Positions 12,993-24,600 of a stretch of DNA of 64,000 nt are shown piece after piece. The notes beneath the pieces are model-generated. The model was not told the origin of the DNA and ran no database searches. It was given only the letters and a program-made list of their open reading frames with translations. Source of the DNA: Psettodes erumei (Eukaryota > Chordata > Actinopteri > Pleuronectiformes > Psettodidae). Position numbers and translations under genes: made by a program. The stretch is taken from assembly GCA_016785225.1 (NCBI GenBank), contig JAFBJZ010000915.1, forward strand, positions 1,736,001 to 1,800,000, given 5' to 3'. Numbering within the stretch: position 1 is the first letter of the stretch; every line of letters begins with the position of its first letter.

Positions 12993-15900
12993 TTTTTCGA
13001 TCTCAAGTACCACATATGTCTATATACTTTCCAGAAAATAAAGAAATACGAAGTTATTGTTCAAGCAAAAGATCATGGAACACCGTCCCTTTCCTCAACT
13101 GCTGTTGTTACTCTCAATATTGTTGACACAAACAGTCATCCACCAACGTTCAAGGAGAAAAAGGCAAGAATTTTTATTCATTAATCATTATTTTTAAATT
13201 TGCTTTAAGTTTAATTTATTTGGTTAAAGTTGAACCTGTTCTGCTTGTCCAGTACGTCGGTGAGGTGTTAGAGTCAACCATCCAAAGTGATGTTTTGAGA
13301 ATTTCAGTGGAAGACAAAGACACACCTAAAACTCCTGGCTGGCGTGCCAAATATTTCTTCATTAAAGGGAATGAGGGAGGAAACTACAAACTTGAAACTG
13401 ACCCTGACACAAATGAGGGCATTCTGAGCGTCATCAAGGTGATTCAGCTTGTCTCATTCTGTTGGATTCATTTACAGTGGCCCAAGCTCAAAGTCCAACA
13501 AAATGTTATTTTTTCATATATAGCAGTTGCACCAGTACTGATCTAAACTTGTATGTTTCTTCCAGGAGAAGGATTTTGAGAGCACAACTTTTACCACCCT
13601 GCAGATTGGAGTAATGAACGAGGAGCCCTTATTTATTTGTAATGATAAACAGACACCTGCAGTCACGCTTCCATCGGCAGATTCAGTCAATATCACAATG
13701 AAAGTGATCGACGTCAATGACCCGCCTCAGTTTGAGAAAGATGTTGTTCACGTGTACCAGAAGGAAGAAGAGGCACCAGGAAAGTCGCTGTTCACTCCAA
13801 AGGTTCATGATATTGACTCTAATGTAGCCAACATCAGGTTGGTTTCAATGTACTTTAACTCTGCTGATCTTAATGCAACATTTGAGACCATTATCAACAA
13901 TGTTGTGTAATGAGTGGGACATTTTACCACTAAAAAACTAAATTGATGTTAATGTCAATACTGTTTCTGAACTACAACAAACATATTTTTAGTATTTCTG
14001 TAGTGTAATTAAAGTAAACAGGTAGGTAACCATAACCTTATACTGATAAATATGCAATAACCAAACTACTGTTGCCTTGGTCTTACCCTATTTGCTTATT
14101 TTCCTATAGGAAATTACCCAATAATGTAACATACTGTATTCAATCAAACATGCAATAATCAAGTATCTCTGATAAAACCTGCCTTTGTGGACTTATGGAA
14201 ATATTGAATATATGAAACACCAACGTAGAAGTTGCACACTAACATTCAAGTGTGTGCCCTTTGTATGCTGAAGGCTTACACCAACATAACTATATGTTCA
14301 AAATGGACACTGTGGGACCGAGGTCCATTTTGAATGAAGCACACAGCAAAACTCTGCCTTTGGTTCCCAGCAAATGCAATTCAGTGTTTCACTTGGTATT
14401 TTCTGCTCCACTCTCCAATGTCTTCTACCTGGGATCAGGTATGAGTTAGTGGAAGATCCTGCCAATTGGATGGTCATTAATAAGGAAACAGGAGAAATCA
14501 AATCAGCCAAGAAAATGGACAGAGAATCACCCTTTGTTGATAAGGATAGCATTTACAAAGTCGTCATCAGTGCCATAGATGATGGTATGAAGTAGCTCTA
14601 TTGTATATTACAATCAAACACCAGCCACTGTATATTATGTGGTCCATTAGTATACTAGATTAATAAAGCTGTGTTTTTCTTTTATTGTGGTTACCAAGGT
14701 TCCCCTCCAGCCAACAGTTTGTGCACTGTCCTGATCAACTTGGGGGATATCAATGACAACTCGCCTAAGCTTGTCAACAATAGCTTCATTATGTGTGGAA
14801 ACAAGGTTAACAAGGTCATGGTGTCTGCCAAGGACTCAGATATCCATCCTTTCAGTGGACCCTTTTCCTTCGCTCTGGGGGGTGATGACACAACTCTGAA
14901 GCAGCGGTGGAAACTGGACCCTGCCTTTGGTTAATACTTACCTTCATACCCACCTCACTCACCAAACAAACAAAAAATGTTTAAATCAAAGTACAATGAC
15001 ACACCTCTCTTTGCATTCTTCAACAGGTGAGGAAGCTGGCCTTATTAGCCTAAAGACACTTCCTTATGGCAACTATTCAGTGCCCCTGGAGATTCGAGAC
15101 CAACAGAGCATCATTGGACATGACACTGTGGAAGTGATGGTGTGTGACTGTGGAGATGGAGAGGTTTGTCGTGGCAAACAGCCGCTCCTGTCCAGACTTG
15201 GGGCAGGTGGTATTGGACTGCTTTTTGGAGGATTGTTCTTATTTTTGCGTGAGTATGGTGTATGTATGGTGACAACCATTATCAAAGTCCATGTTCCTAA
15301 AACCTGTGGTAACCCTCATGATGTTTTAGTATCAAGTCCATTAGAAGCAATTTAACCTGCAAGAGGAAGTAAAATGATTCAGGATTGTAAGCTCACACTA
15401 AGACCTATCAGTAACTTAACTGATAGAGTCGTGAGAAATGTCAGGATTCATAGTTTAATTACAAACCTATAGCTTGATTTAATCATTGTGAGACTTTTTT
15501 TCAATGTTTGCTAGATCTCTGTCAGATCTAATATAGTTAGATATAGTTAAATAGAATTTGTCAGATGATGTTAGCAAATTTCATTACTCGATGTAAGCTC
15601 CTGTGTTAATATGCATATTACCGTATAGGTAAAGTAGGCAAGAATTGCTCTTCCTCCAGTTTCCTTTGACCTAACTTTCAGTTTGATCTGACTGGTTGGG
15701 GGACCTTTGCTATTTTTTGGCCCTATGTGATTTGTGTTGCTGTGATATTGCTCTGATGACGGGAGGGGTGTGTGGTGTAGGCCGAGGCTGGCCGCGGAAT
15801 ATTTCAGATGGATACCGGTAGGTGTTGTGTTTGGCGGAAGCGTACAGCTTCCGGTGAGCGTTTATATTGTGGAAGCCTTTTAGAAGTGACGGACGTTTGA

Positions 15901-18813
15901 ATGAGAACGCAAGCGAGACAAACAAACAAACGTACTGGGACGCAAAGTTTGGTAATGGTCGGGCATTTAGGTTTTCCGAGTACACGTCATAACAATTAGC
16001 TCAATTAGCAACCAGCAGTGGCTCAGGCACAGGATTTGCGTCAGCACGTGTGCGCTGTGTTCTTAGTGATGTTTTCGGTCTGTGTCTGCAGTACTGCTAC
16101 TTCTCTTGAAGTGTGAGTGTGGCGAGAAAGACTTCAAGCGCGTCCTGATACTACGGGACGAGGGCAACCAGACTCTGATCAAATACAACCAAGAAGGAGG
16201 GGGCGCTGCATGCAAGGTGAGTCGGTTCTGTTGTGTTGTGTGCGGCTGTGAGACAGTTACAGGATACTGAATTTCTCCATCCACCGAAATGTGTTACCCT
16301 TTGTTTTCCTTTTCTGCCAGGCTGAGCCCACTCTGCTCTTGACACCTACAAATGGCGTAGCTGTGACAGATGGCTTCAGCCAGGCAAATTCCACGCAGGT
16401 AATCCTATTCTTTTGCATAACCACCAGCCCCCAAACCTGTCTCTCGTCCTCTCGTTTGTGGTAGACTTATAGACAGACAGGCCTCAGGTGTTCGTGTGGG
16501 TGCAGTTTCCAGGTGGGTCAAAAGGCAAAAGTCTACGAAGAGAAATGTAGCTGTATGGGGAAACCAATCATTTTAGAAAATGAGCCTCCCAACCCTGCTG
16601 TACTGAAAGCTATAATCAAATGTCCTGTATGTACATTTCTTCGTATATGACACATACGGGAGGTATGCCATTCGAGATTTACGGTGTAGACAGTCCTGAC
16701 ATAAATTACAGAGGCACTACATGGAGCACATGTAGAACACAGGTGAACTTTGACAGCAGCAGTTTGTCATGATAGAAAGAAAATATCTTCCATTGCCTGG
16801 AGTTCCCTTTAAACAGGGGCTTGAAAACCTGAAACTTGAAAACCTGAAAACTAAACTTGAGCAGACTGAAGCTTTTCCATTTTCCTTTTCAAACATTTAA
16901 TAAAATGCTGTGTGATATAAAATACAATGTGGGTTTTTCTTGGCCCTGCTTTATTAATTTGCTCTGCTCATCTACTGCAGCTCTCTAAAATGCATCCAGT
17001 AATGACCCAGGACATGTATGCATACAAGAGCCCAGGGCTCAACCTGGTGAGTAATAGGTCATTAAATGGTCTCTTTTGTGTGTTTGAGTGTCTACAAGAC
17101 AAAGTTAATGTACATTTTAAAGAAATATTGAATAGTAATAGGATTTTTAAAAATTATGATTTCTCAAAAGCTGTAAAATGAACTTTCAGCGCTGATATGA
17201 CTGAAAAATGTGTAGCTGGTAATGGGCATTACTGTCCTGTGTATTCCCTACAGATAAATTCCTACCTGACTTCACTGCAAATGCAGAATCAGAGAGACAC
17301 TTTGAGAAGCCTTGGAGGGCAGAACATGGTGAGTTATTTAGAGTGTGATTTCATCAGCTGCCTCTGTTGTTGTTCACATGTTTCCTAACCACTGTAAAGT
17401 AGTAACAATTATTCCATTAGTCAAAAAAATACTTTGGCAGCTACTTTGATTATTAGTTAATTCCAAACTGAACTTTTTGCGGTTTCTTGATTATTTTTTG
17501 TTTTAGAATTAATGAATTAATCAAGAGATTAATCTGCAGATAAATCAATAATAGATAAAACATTTATCTGCAGCGTTTGATTGGCGCGTGTGCGCCCCTG
17601 TTCTTAAATGCTTAAATCCACTAGAGGGTGCCATAACAGTATTTTCACAGCATAAAGGCTGACCACGGGCAGGAAATTTTTCTGCTGTTTGCATTTTAGT
17701 CTCAGTTATGGAGCAGGATATCCGAAAATAATTATACAGTAAAACGGAGATAAAAAGAAGCTTTTGGAATATTTCTGCATATTTCTCATGATAAGTTGTA
17801 TCTGCTTAGATGATTGGCAAAATTGACACCTACAGTATGTTTATGTGTATTATGTTGGATTTTATCTTCTTGCACTTTAAAATGCAGCAATTTCAAATAT
17901 GAAACATATTCACATTGACACATCTACTCCCTACCTATATTTAATCTGTCCTCACTTATAAATGAATTAACAAACAATAAACGGGTTGGACCCAGATGTT
18001 AGTTAAAACATTTCCTGGTGGGAAAAAATAAATTCTAGCATGATTTCTTTAAGTGCTGAATGGTTCTGGTCAGAAAATGGTCAAGTGAGTACAGAAGCCT
18101 TTATTACAGTATGTTTTGTTTTTGTAATTTTAGTACTCTACAAGGACTACAGACAGGACAAGCATACATCAGGTAAATAGTGCTCTTCAGTGATTTTTTT
18201 CTTATTTGTAAATGAGTAAAATATAAGCCTCTTTGATTGCACTGTATACATTCTTTTCAACACAGACCATGTAAATAGAGCAGTTGAACCTCCATTTAGA
18301 TGGCTTTTTTGTCTGTCAGCAGAGCCGCTCATCAAGGTATCAGCACTCTTTCAGCCTGCGGTCAAATGAACACGTTGCGGATCACATCAGCAGGGTAAGA
18401 GAGTTTCTTGCACTGACTGGTGGATTCTGATTTAGTGAATGAGATAACATTCGGTGAAGCTCATACAAGATTTTCTGCCTCTGCTCTAAGCAATGAATAC
18501 TACAATAGACTGAATGTCTATTTAGATGTATGTTGGTGGGGCTTCTTTTTTCAAAATGACCTGGAAATCTTTTTTTGACTCCACAATTCCACAGAGACTG
18601 TACATGATTGACAGAGCCAATGTAGACCATCCAGTGTACCAACCCCATGAGTATGCCTGTGAGGGACAGTGCAGCAAATGCCACTCGCTGGATGAGCTGT
18701 CATTCAGCAACCTGGGAGATGGTTTGCAGTTTCTGAACGATTTGGGGCCAAAGTTCAAAACCTTGGGAAGTATCTGTCACCCGAATATTCAAGAAAAAAA
18801 CCTACAGTTTTGA
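10579..18813 (+). CDS. cdh26: Cadherin-26-like protein, copy A, 19 coding exons
   Basis: Exons: 10579-10605, 11666-11725, 11830-11922, 12037-12198, 12279-12426, 12742-12911, 13035-13163, 13253-13438, 13566-13837, 14439-14584, 14699-14929, 15027-15248, 16092-16216, 16321-16398, 16981-17046, 17254-17328, 18134-18172, 18320-18394, 18595-18813. They sum to 840 aa in one frame (human CDH26, 832 aa). Features: signal peptide; furin site RSKR at 34-37, with W39 as the expected strand-swap tryptophan; calcium-linker motifs DINDNPPKF (140), DTNSHPPTF (251, degenerate), DVNDPPQF (374), DINDNSPKL (481); transmembrane ~598-621; then RDEGNQTLIKYN and a C-terminal catenin-region-like segment (LNDLGPKFKTLGSIC). 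RYELVEDPANW is very close to human CDH26 RYELVHDPANW. It should be a single-pass epithelial adhesion receptor. Intron 7 uses a GC donor. The tail is built from six short exons; exons 15-18 (13-25 codons) are the least certain. Confidence 0.9.
12953..12990. repeat. (CA)n microsatellite, 38 bp
   Basis: A pure CA tract lies in intron 6 of cadherin copy A, ending in cacacag, which could act as a cryptic acceptor. The acceptor I prefer is ccag at 13031-13034, because it joins in phase to the EC2 sequence KKYEVIVQAKDHG. Confidence 0.95.
15715..16060. promoter_or_regulatory. CpG-dense patch inside cadherin copy A intron 12
   Basis: I count roughly 20 CpG dinucleotides in ~330 bp, including GCCGCGG and several GACG/AACG, in an otherwise AT-rich, CpG-poor gene. 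It lies between the exon that ends the ectodomain and starts the membrane segment (ends 15248) and the exon with the rest of the membrane segment and tail (starts 16092). Unmethylated CpG patches in vertebrates usually mark promoters, so an internal promoter for a tail-only transcript is possible. This is inference. Confidence 0.35.
17618..17632 (+). promoter_or_regulatory. CTCF-like core motif
   Basis: CCACTAGAGGGTGCC fits the vertebrate CTCF consensus CCASYAGRKGGCRSY with one mismatch (T for the final C of the GGC core). It lies in intron 16 of cadherin copy A. Occupancy cannot be judged from sequence. Confidence 0.25.
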
Positions 18814-19159
18814 GGGCCACAGCTGAATTGTGATTTTTATGTCAAGCAGGTTGCTCTTTGTTTCTGTTGTGATTGATCTGACTGGATACTTTTGGCTGTT
18901 ATACAGTATATCGCCATGGTTAGATTTGTACTTTACACTATGTACTTAAACATCCTACATACAGCTGTATGCTATTGTTTAGTCGCTCCTGGGTAAATTA
19001 GATATTTAGTTGACATTTGAAGTGAAAAGCTGATAAATTCTCTGTCAAAGCCCATGACAGCATTCAATAAGCATGGGCGTCTCTAACTGATGACTTCAAG
19101 TTAAAATGAATGAGTGCCTACAAAACAAGGAAGGCTATAAAAGAAAATTAAAAGCGTTC

Positions 19160-19560
19160 CAGAAAGACAAAGACAGATCCGTTGTCGCTGCCACTCTGCC
19201 ACTCCCCAAACTTGAACATCATTGAATATCTGTGAGTAGATCTTAAAAATGCAGTATTCAAGACAATAAAAGTACTTCACAATCTGTCCTGAAGTGACCT
19301 ATGGGAGGAGTGGATGAAAATCACAAAATCAAGAACAGTAAGACTACAAAAAGGATTAGCAACCTGTGATCTCTGCAAACGTTGGGGTTAATAAGTACTG
19401 CCCAAACGTTTGCTCATTCCACAATTACTGTTTTTTTCCATTCAGTTCAGTTTCCTTTAAGTTCATGAAAAAAATGACAGTGTTTAGTGTCTGTATCTAT
19501 GAAATATGGAATTTGCCCCAGGGTGCCCACACCTTTTCACGCAACTGTAGATTCAGACAA
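19160..19560 (+). mobile_element. Degenerate Tc1/mariner-like transposon fragment
   Basis: Conceptual translation near 19195-19260 gives PNLNIIEYL, a stop, then VDLKNAV, reminiscent of the Tc1/mariner transposase C-terminal motif (D-x-NPIE-x-LW). Beyond it lies GGGTGCCCACACCTTTTCAC at about 19531, resembling a terminal segment common in fish repeats. There is an in-frame stop and no intact frame, so it is a dead fragment. I did not find the matching 5' terminal repeat. An AATAAA at 19265-19270 inside it could serve as the copy A polyadenylation signal. Confidence 0.35.
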
Positions 19561-19846
19561 TGTGTACTGGAAAATACTAGTGAAACAAGGATTATCTAGA
19601 AATGCCACTGTCATGCTCTGTTTATTTTTGAAAGGCATATTTTGATGGTGGTTGGGTGTGTCTTACTTGTTTGTTACCTTGCTGCAATCGGAGTGATTAC
19701 CATCATGTCTCTTTGTTTTTCCGGCCCATGGCTCTGGAGGTTTTTGTTTGGACAATTTCATTGTTCATTGTGTGACCTTATGTACAAGATTCTTGACAAG
19801 GACTAGCAAAAACATAACTGGTTGGTTGACCATGGTCGACCATGGA

Positions 19847-19861
19847 CCACAAGGTGGCACT
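19847..19861 (+). promoter_or_regulatory. CTCF-like core motif
   Basis: CCACAAGGTGGCACT matches the CTCF consensus CCASYAGRKGGCRSY at all but the fifth position. It lies between the two cadherin genes, where an insulator would separate their regulation. Only the motif is seen; binding is not shown. Confidence 0.3.
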
Positions 19862-21696
19862 TTTAATATTTGTGGCCTGCTGACAATTCAGTGGTGTGTA
19901 ATTAAAAGCTGCACATGTCAGTCATTCATAACTTTGTTTTTTTATGCATCTGTTTTCTTAAATTTGCATTTGTTATAGAAAACAAGTTGAGATGTAGTAT
20001 TAGGAAATACATTTGCATTTGCCACTAATAAGACATACGGGTAGTAATCTTTAGAGTGATGTGTTGTTTTTTTTTTACCTAGATGGGGGTGGGTGGGCAG
20101 GGGTGTTCAATTGAAAGTGTTGAAGTAATTTTAACTAACATTGTACCATTGATAAAACCACTTATCATAATTCAATTTAAGTTTTAAACACTATAATTAT
20201 TTGTATTATTTCTTTTTACATTTGCACAGTAATAGTCTAATGTAAAACCGTCACGCCCTCACACATGAAAAGCAGAGGATAAAGAGGTTGTTGGTGAGGG
20301 AGTGGTGACAGCAGAAATTTTATTTGCACTGGAATGACTTCACTTCACACTGGGTCTTTACTGTCACAGAAGATGAAATAATTTCTTCTGAAATGCTTTA
20401 TAATAACACAAAAATGCAAAACAAACACAAGACAAAATAAGACAACTGAGTCTCCTGTCAATTAATAACAACAGACGTAAAGATTTTAGTTGAATTTCTA
20501 TAACTGCTAAAGTGCTGTATGTTTGTCTTTATCAGCCACCACTTTGACAGTCTGTTTTTCCCACTGACACCTGCAGGCTTTAAATCATGTTGAAAATGGG
20601 TGAGACAGCTTCACTACTTTGGTATGTTGCTTGCCAGAAAAAAAATACGCAATCTCCAGCTTGTGCTGACAAGTTAGTATGTATGTATGTGTTTGTTTTC
20701 CTGCATTATTTTTTTCATCTAGTAAGGAAAACAAAGGCTCTGTATGATTAAAGCATAAGTCATTTTCAGCCTGCCAGTGGAGCGTTGTTGAACAGTATGG
20801 GCGGGATTGTGGCTCAGAAGATTGGTGCCCACATGTTAAAGAAGTATCACATAATTAATTTGTAAAATAATTTCTGTAATAGTTTAGAGCTAAGATGACA
20901 TTTGTTAATTCACTACAATATATGATCTTTAACCTTCTGTTTTACCCTTTTGCTATGCCAAATAAAACTGCCTGCAAAAAATTTCTAAATCCCTAAATTC
21001 AGCCTTTGGTATTGTTAAGTGGGTTAGGATAGCAGTCCAAAACTATTTGGGTCTGTAGGCCTCACAGTTCTGCCAGTAAGGTCAAGTCTGTCTATTTGCC
21101 AATCCAATGTTATGTACACGCCTCAACTGGCCTTACAATAACACAGTGGTTCCCGAAAACAAAACCTGTTAACTGGAAGTCAACTGTAATGCAAAGATTA
21201 AGAAATTCTTGTGAAATAAAACAGGATCCAGTTTTTTGGGAAGAAGGACTGGAGAAGAGTTACTGGAATTGCAAATAACAATTACCTCCATTATTCATAT
21301 TACATGTTAACATGATATAACTATATCATATTTTATGTGTATAACAATATATACTTTATGATAATGTATACATATATAGTCTATTTTGTCTCTATTAAAT
21401 AAAGTTAATAATCAATTTATATTGTACCTGGCAACTAAATAAAATGATTCATTTCATTTACATGTTGCACAGAAAGTGTTACACCCTGATGCTATCAAGT
21501 TGCCAAACATCCAATGTGAGCCTATAAAGGCATGTGAAGCCCTAGTTTTTCATAAGACAGGCAGTCCTACTCACTGTAACATACTACAACCAAAACCAGC
21601 ACTGGCATGCAATTTAGCTTTCATTCAGGTGCCTACAGAAAATAGTCTGTTATCTTAGGGACTAACTTTTATAACAACGCATCATCTGGATATACT

Positions 21697-24600
21697 ATGG
21701 AGACAATACACCTCGGTCTTTTCATGCTGGTAAGAATATATCTTATACTGCAGTATTTCTAGAAAGAGAGGTCAAAAAATAATTAAAACAGCACTTACCT
21801 GTTGCTCGCATCTGCCTTTTAGTCCAACCCGCCTGTTTTCTTAAGCAGTTTTCATCCAAATGAATGGTGATGATAAAGATTAATTATTTTAACCTAATAT
21901 TTTCTGTTAATATCTAAGAAAAGAAAGTTAGATATTGTGTAGGTATGTGGCGATATTTTTTTTAACATAAGTTAGAACTGCTGTAAAATCAAGGCAATCA
22001 AGTTAAATATGACATAAAATGCAGCATACACAGGTTACATCTGTCAACATTACAGATTACCAGCCGACCTATGTTGACCAACCAACATATTCAGTAACTT
22101 TCTGCAAGAGCTGTTGTAATAATAATAATCATAATTAAAACATAACATAAAAAACATCCCACGCATACTTAATCCAATGTGAGTAATGTAATGTCACTTT
22201 TATGCAGTGCTTGGGAGTCACCAGGTCGTCTTCAGAAATTTTACAGCGACAGAAAAGAGACTGGATAATAGACTCCTTTTCTATTGATGAAGGCTACAGA
22301 GGAACTTTCCCATATGTACTGGGCAAAGTGAGTATCTACTGAGAGCCACAGTGAATGGCTATGAACAGTACAGAAATCACTGCTAAATTTGATGCTGTTG
22401 TGTTCTGAATCTTTACAGGTTGAAGTTGATAAAAGCCTCTCCTTTTTCAAGTTATATGGTCAAGGTGTTGATGAAGAACCTAAAGGCATATTGGAAATAA
22501 ACAGCCACACAGGAGAGATCACTGTCAATGGCCCTGTCGACTATGAGAAATTCAAGGTCCTGAAGGTTAGTCTGTGTGTGAATGTGTGTGAGGGATGGGG
22601 GTGGTGGTCATCATTATTATATTAGTTCACAGTTCCTGCCTTTGCATTGCAGCTGAAGTTCCAGGCACTTGACATGAGAAATCAAAACATAGACACGCAG
22701 CTGGGCATTGAGGTAAACATTGTTGACTCAAATGACAACCCACCAAGGTTTGACCGTGAAATCTATGAGGCCAGCATCAAGGAGTCAACATTACAAGGTA
22801 CCCTAATCATTTTGGTGTAATTTTTTCCTGATTCAATCTTTACTGCTATGAAATTGTCATTTATATGAATTTGAATCACTGTAAATGTGTAAGTGGTCAA
22901 AATAAAACCAAAGAACTGGGTTCTTACTTCTGAAAACGGCAGGTACTGTGGTGATGATCATTAGAGCCGTGGACATGGACAATGAGGATAATAAGATATT
23001 TGACTTCCGAATAGTCTCAGTCACTCCGAAACCAGATGGAATGGAGTTCTACTTAACCCAAGGGTCTAATTCTGAAACTGGAAACATTTTATTTAAAGGC
23101 TGCCTGGACCACGAGGTAAGAGGACTCAAATTAAAATTATAATGTATGAAAAAAAATAATGGCCAAATCAAATATGTTTGTCTTTTTTAATCTTTATTTT
23201 GGGAAAGTTACTGTCTTTTTAACCCATCAGAAAGCAGAGAAATACACCATTATAGTGGAGGCAAAAGACCATGGACAACAAACACAGCTCTCCAGCTCCT
23301 GCACGGTCATAATCAGCATAGAAGATGGAAACAATCACCTTCCTGTGATCACACAGCAATCAGTGGGCAATTATTTCATTCAGTTGCCTTGAGTAAAGAA
23401 ATGAGAGCTGTCATCTCTTTTCATAACAAGAGTTTAATTCTTTTATTCTTCTTTCTTTCAATTATTTAATTCATTTTTACCCCCAGGGTCCAGGGAGGGT
23501 GGAAGAAGGACAGGAAAACATCCTTGTTTCACGTCTGCAAATTACAGATAAGGACAGAAAAGGCACTGAGGCTTGGAAAGCTATTTATGAAATCCATGGA
23601 GACACAAAGAACAACTTCAATATCACTACTGATCTTGAGACAAATGAGGGACTACTGTATGTGGTGAAGGTATTTTGCCTGTGTTCATGCATGCAGTATA
23701 CTAAATTGATCTTTTCAAGTCTGTTTTAAACTCTGTGGCGACATTTTTTGGGATTTTTTTTCCCGGATCACCACAAGTTTTTGGAACATTATATCTTCAA
23801 AAACTCTCAGAGAAAAAGAGCATACTTGTTAACCCACATGCCCTTTGTATCAGTTGTTTACTGATACCATTCTTTAAATTTTCTATGCAGCTATTTCAAC
23901 CTCTGATTTTCTCCTTCAGGCATTATTCTCTCAAAATTAGCGATCATCATAATACATGTAATCTTTTCCATCATATTGTGAATAAGTCAAAACACATTTT
24001 TATGTAAATGTTTTGTCCTCATTGACATGCTGAAGGGTGCCAGCAATGCTAACAAATGTTAAAGACAGAGTGAGACTTAGTTAATTCATTAAGATTTTAA
24101 TTTTGTATTGCAGAAATGATCGATCAGATGGCAGTATAATGATCTCTCTGCCTCTTAAAATACCCTGTGACATATGATGGGAAATTACAATATGAATTAT
24201 AGTAATGAATTTCAGTATTTGTCTTCAAACCAGCTTTTCGTTTTGCTTCATTCACAGCAACTGGACTATGAGGAGAGTCCTCAAAAGACTCTGGATATCA
24301 GTGTGAAGAATATAATCCCCTATTATACATGCAAAGTAGTGAGTCGCAGCACCACTGGTCTTTGGGAAGTCACAACAGTCACCATGACTGATGCATTCAT
24401 CAACCAAAAGACGATAATGATAACTGTGGTGGATATCAATGAGCCTCCAATCTTCGACAAATCTAACGAAAACGTTCAGCTGTCTGAAAATCTTGAGGCA
24501 GGACAGCATCTAGTGACATTTACAGCAAGAGACCCTGACATCTCCAGCTCAAACACATTTGTGTAAATCATGAAGATAATAAATACCACTTTACATAACA

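Larger units (their letters stand above)
18814..21696. other. Spacer between the two cadherin genes
   Basis: About 2.9 kb holding the copy A 3' UTR, a decayed transposon fragment (~19160-19560) and AT-rich sequence. TATAAA at 21523-21528, about 170 bp upstream of the copy B start codon, is a candidate TATA box for copy B. I saw no further cadherin exon here, so the two copies are separated cleanly. Confidence 0.5.

Noticed and set aside
21476..21658. 60-aa plus-strand frame just before cadherin copy B
   Set aside because: Not in phase with copy B exon 1 and without signal-peptide character; taken as promoter/5' UTR.
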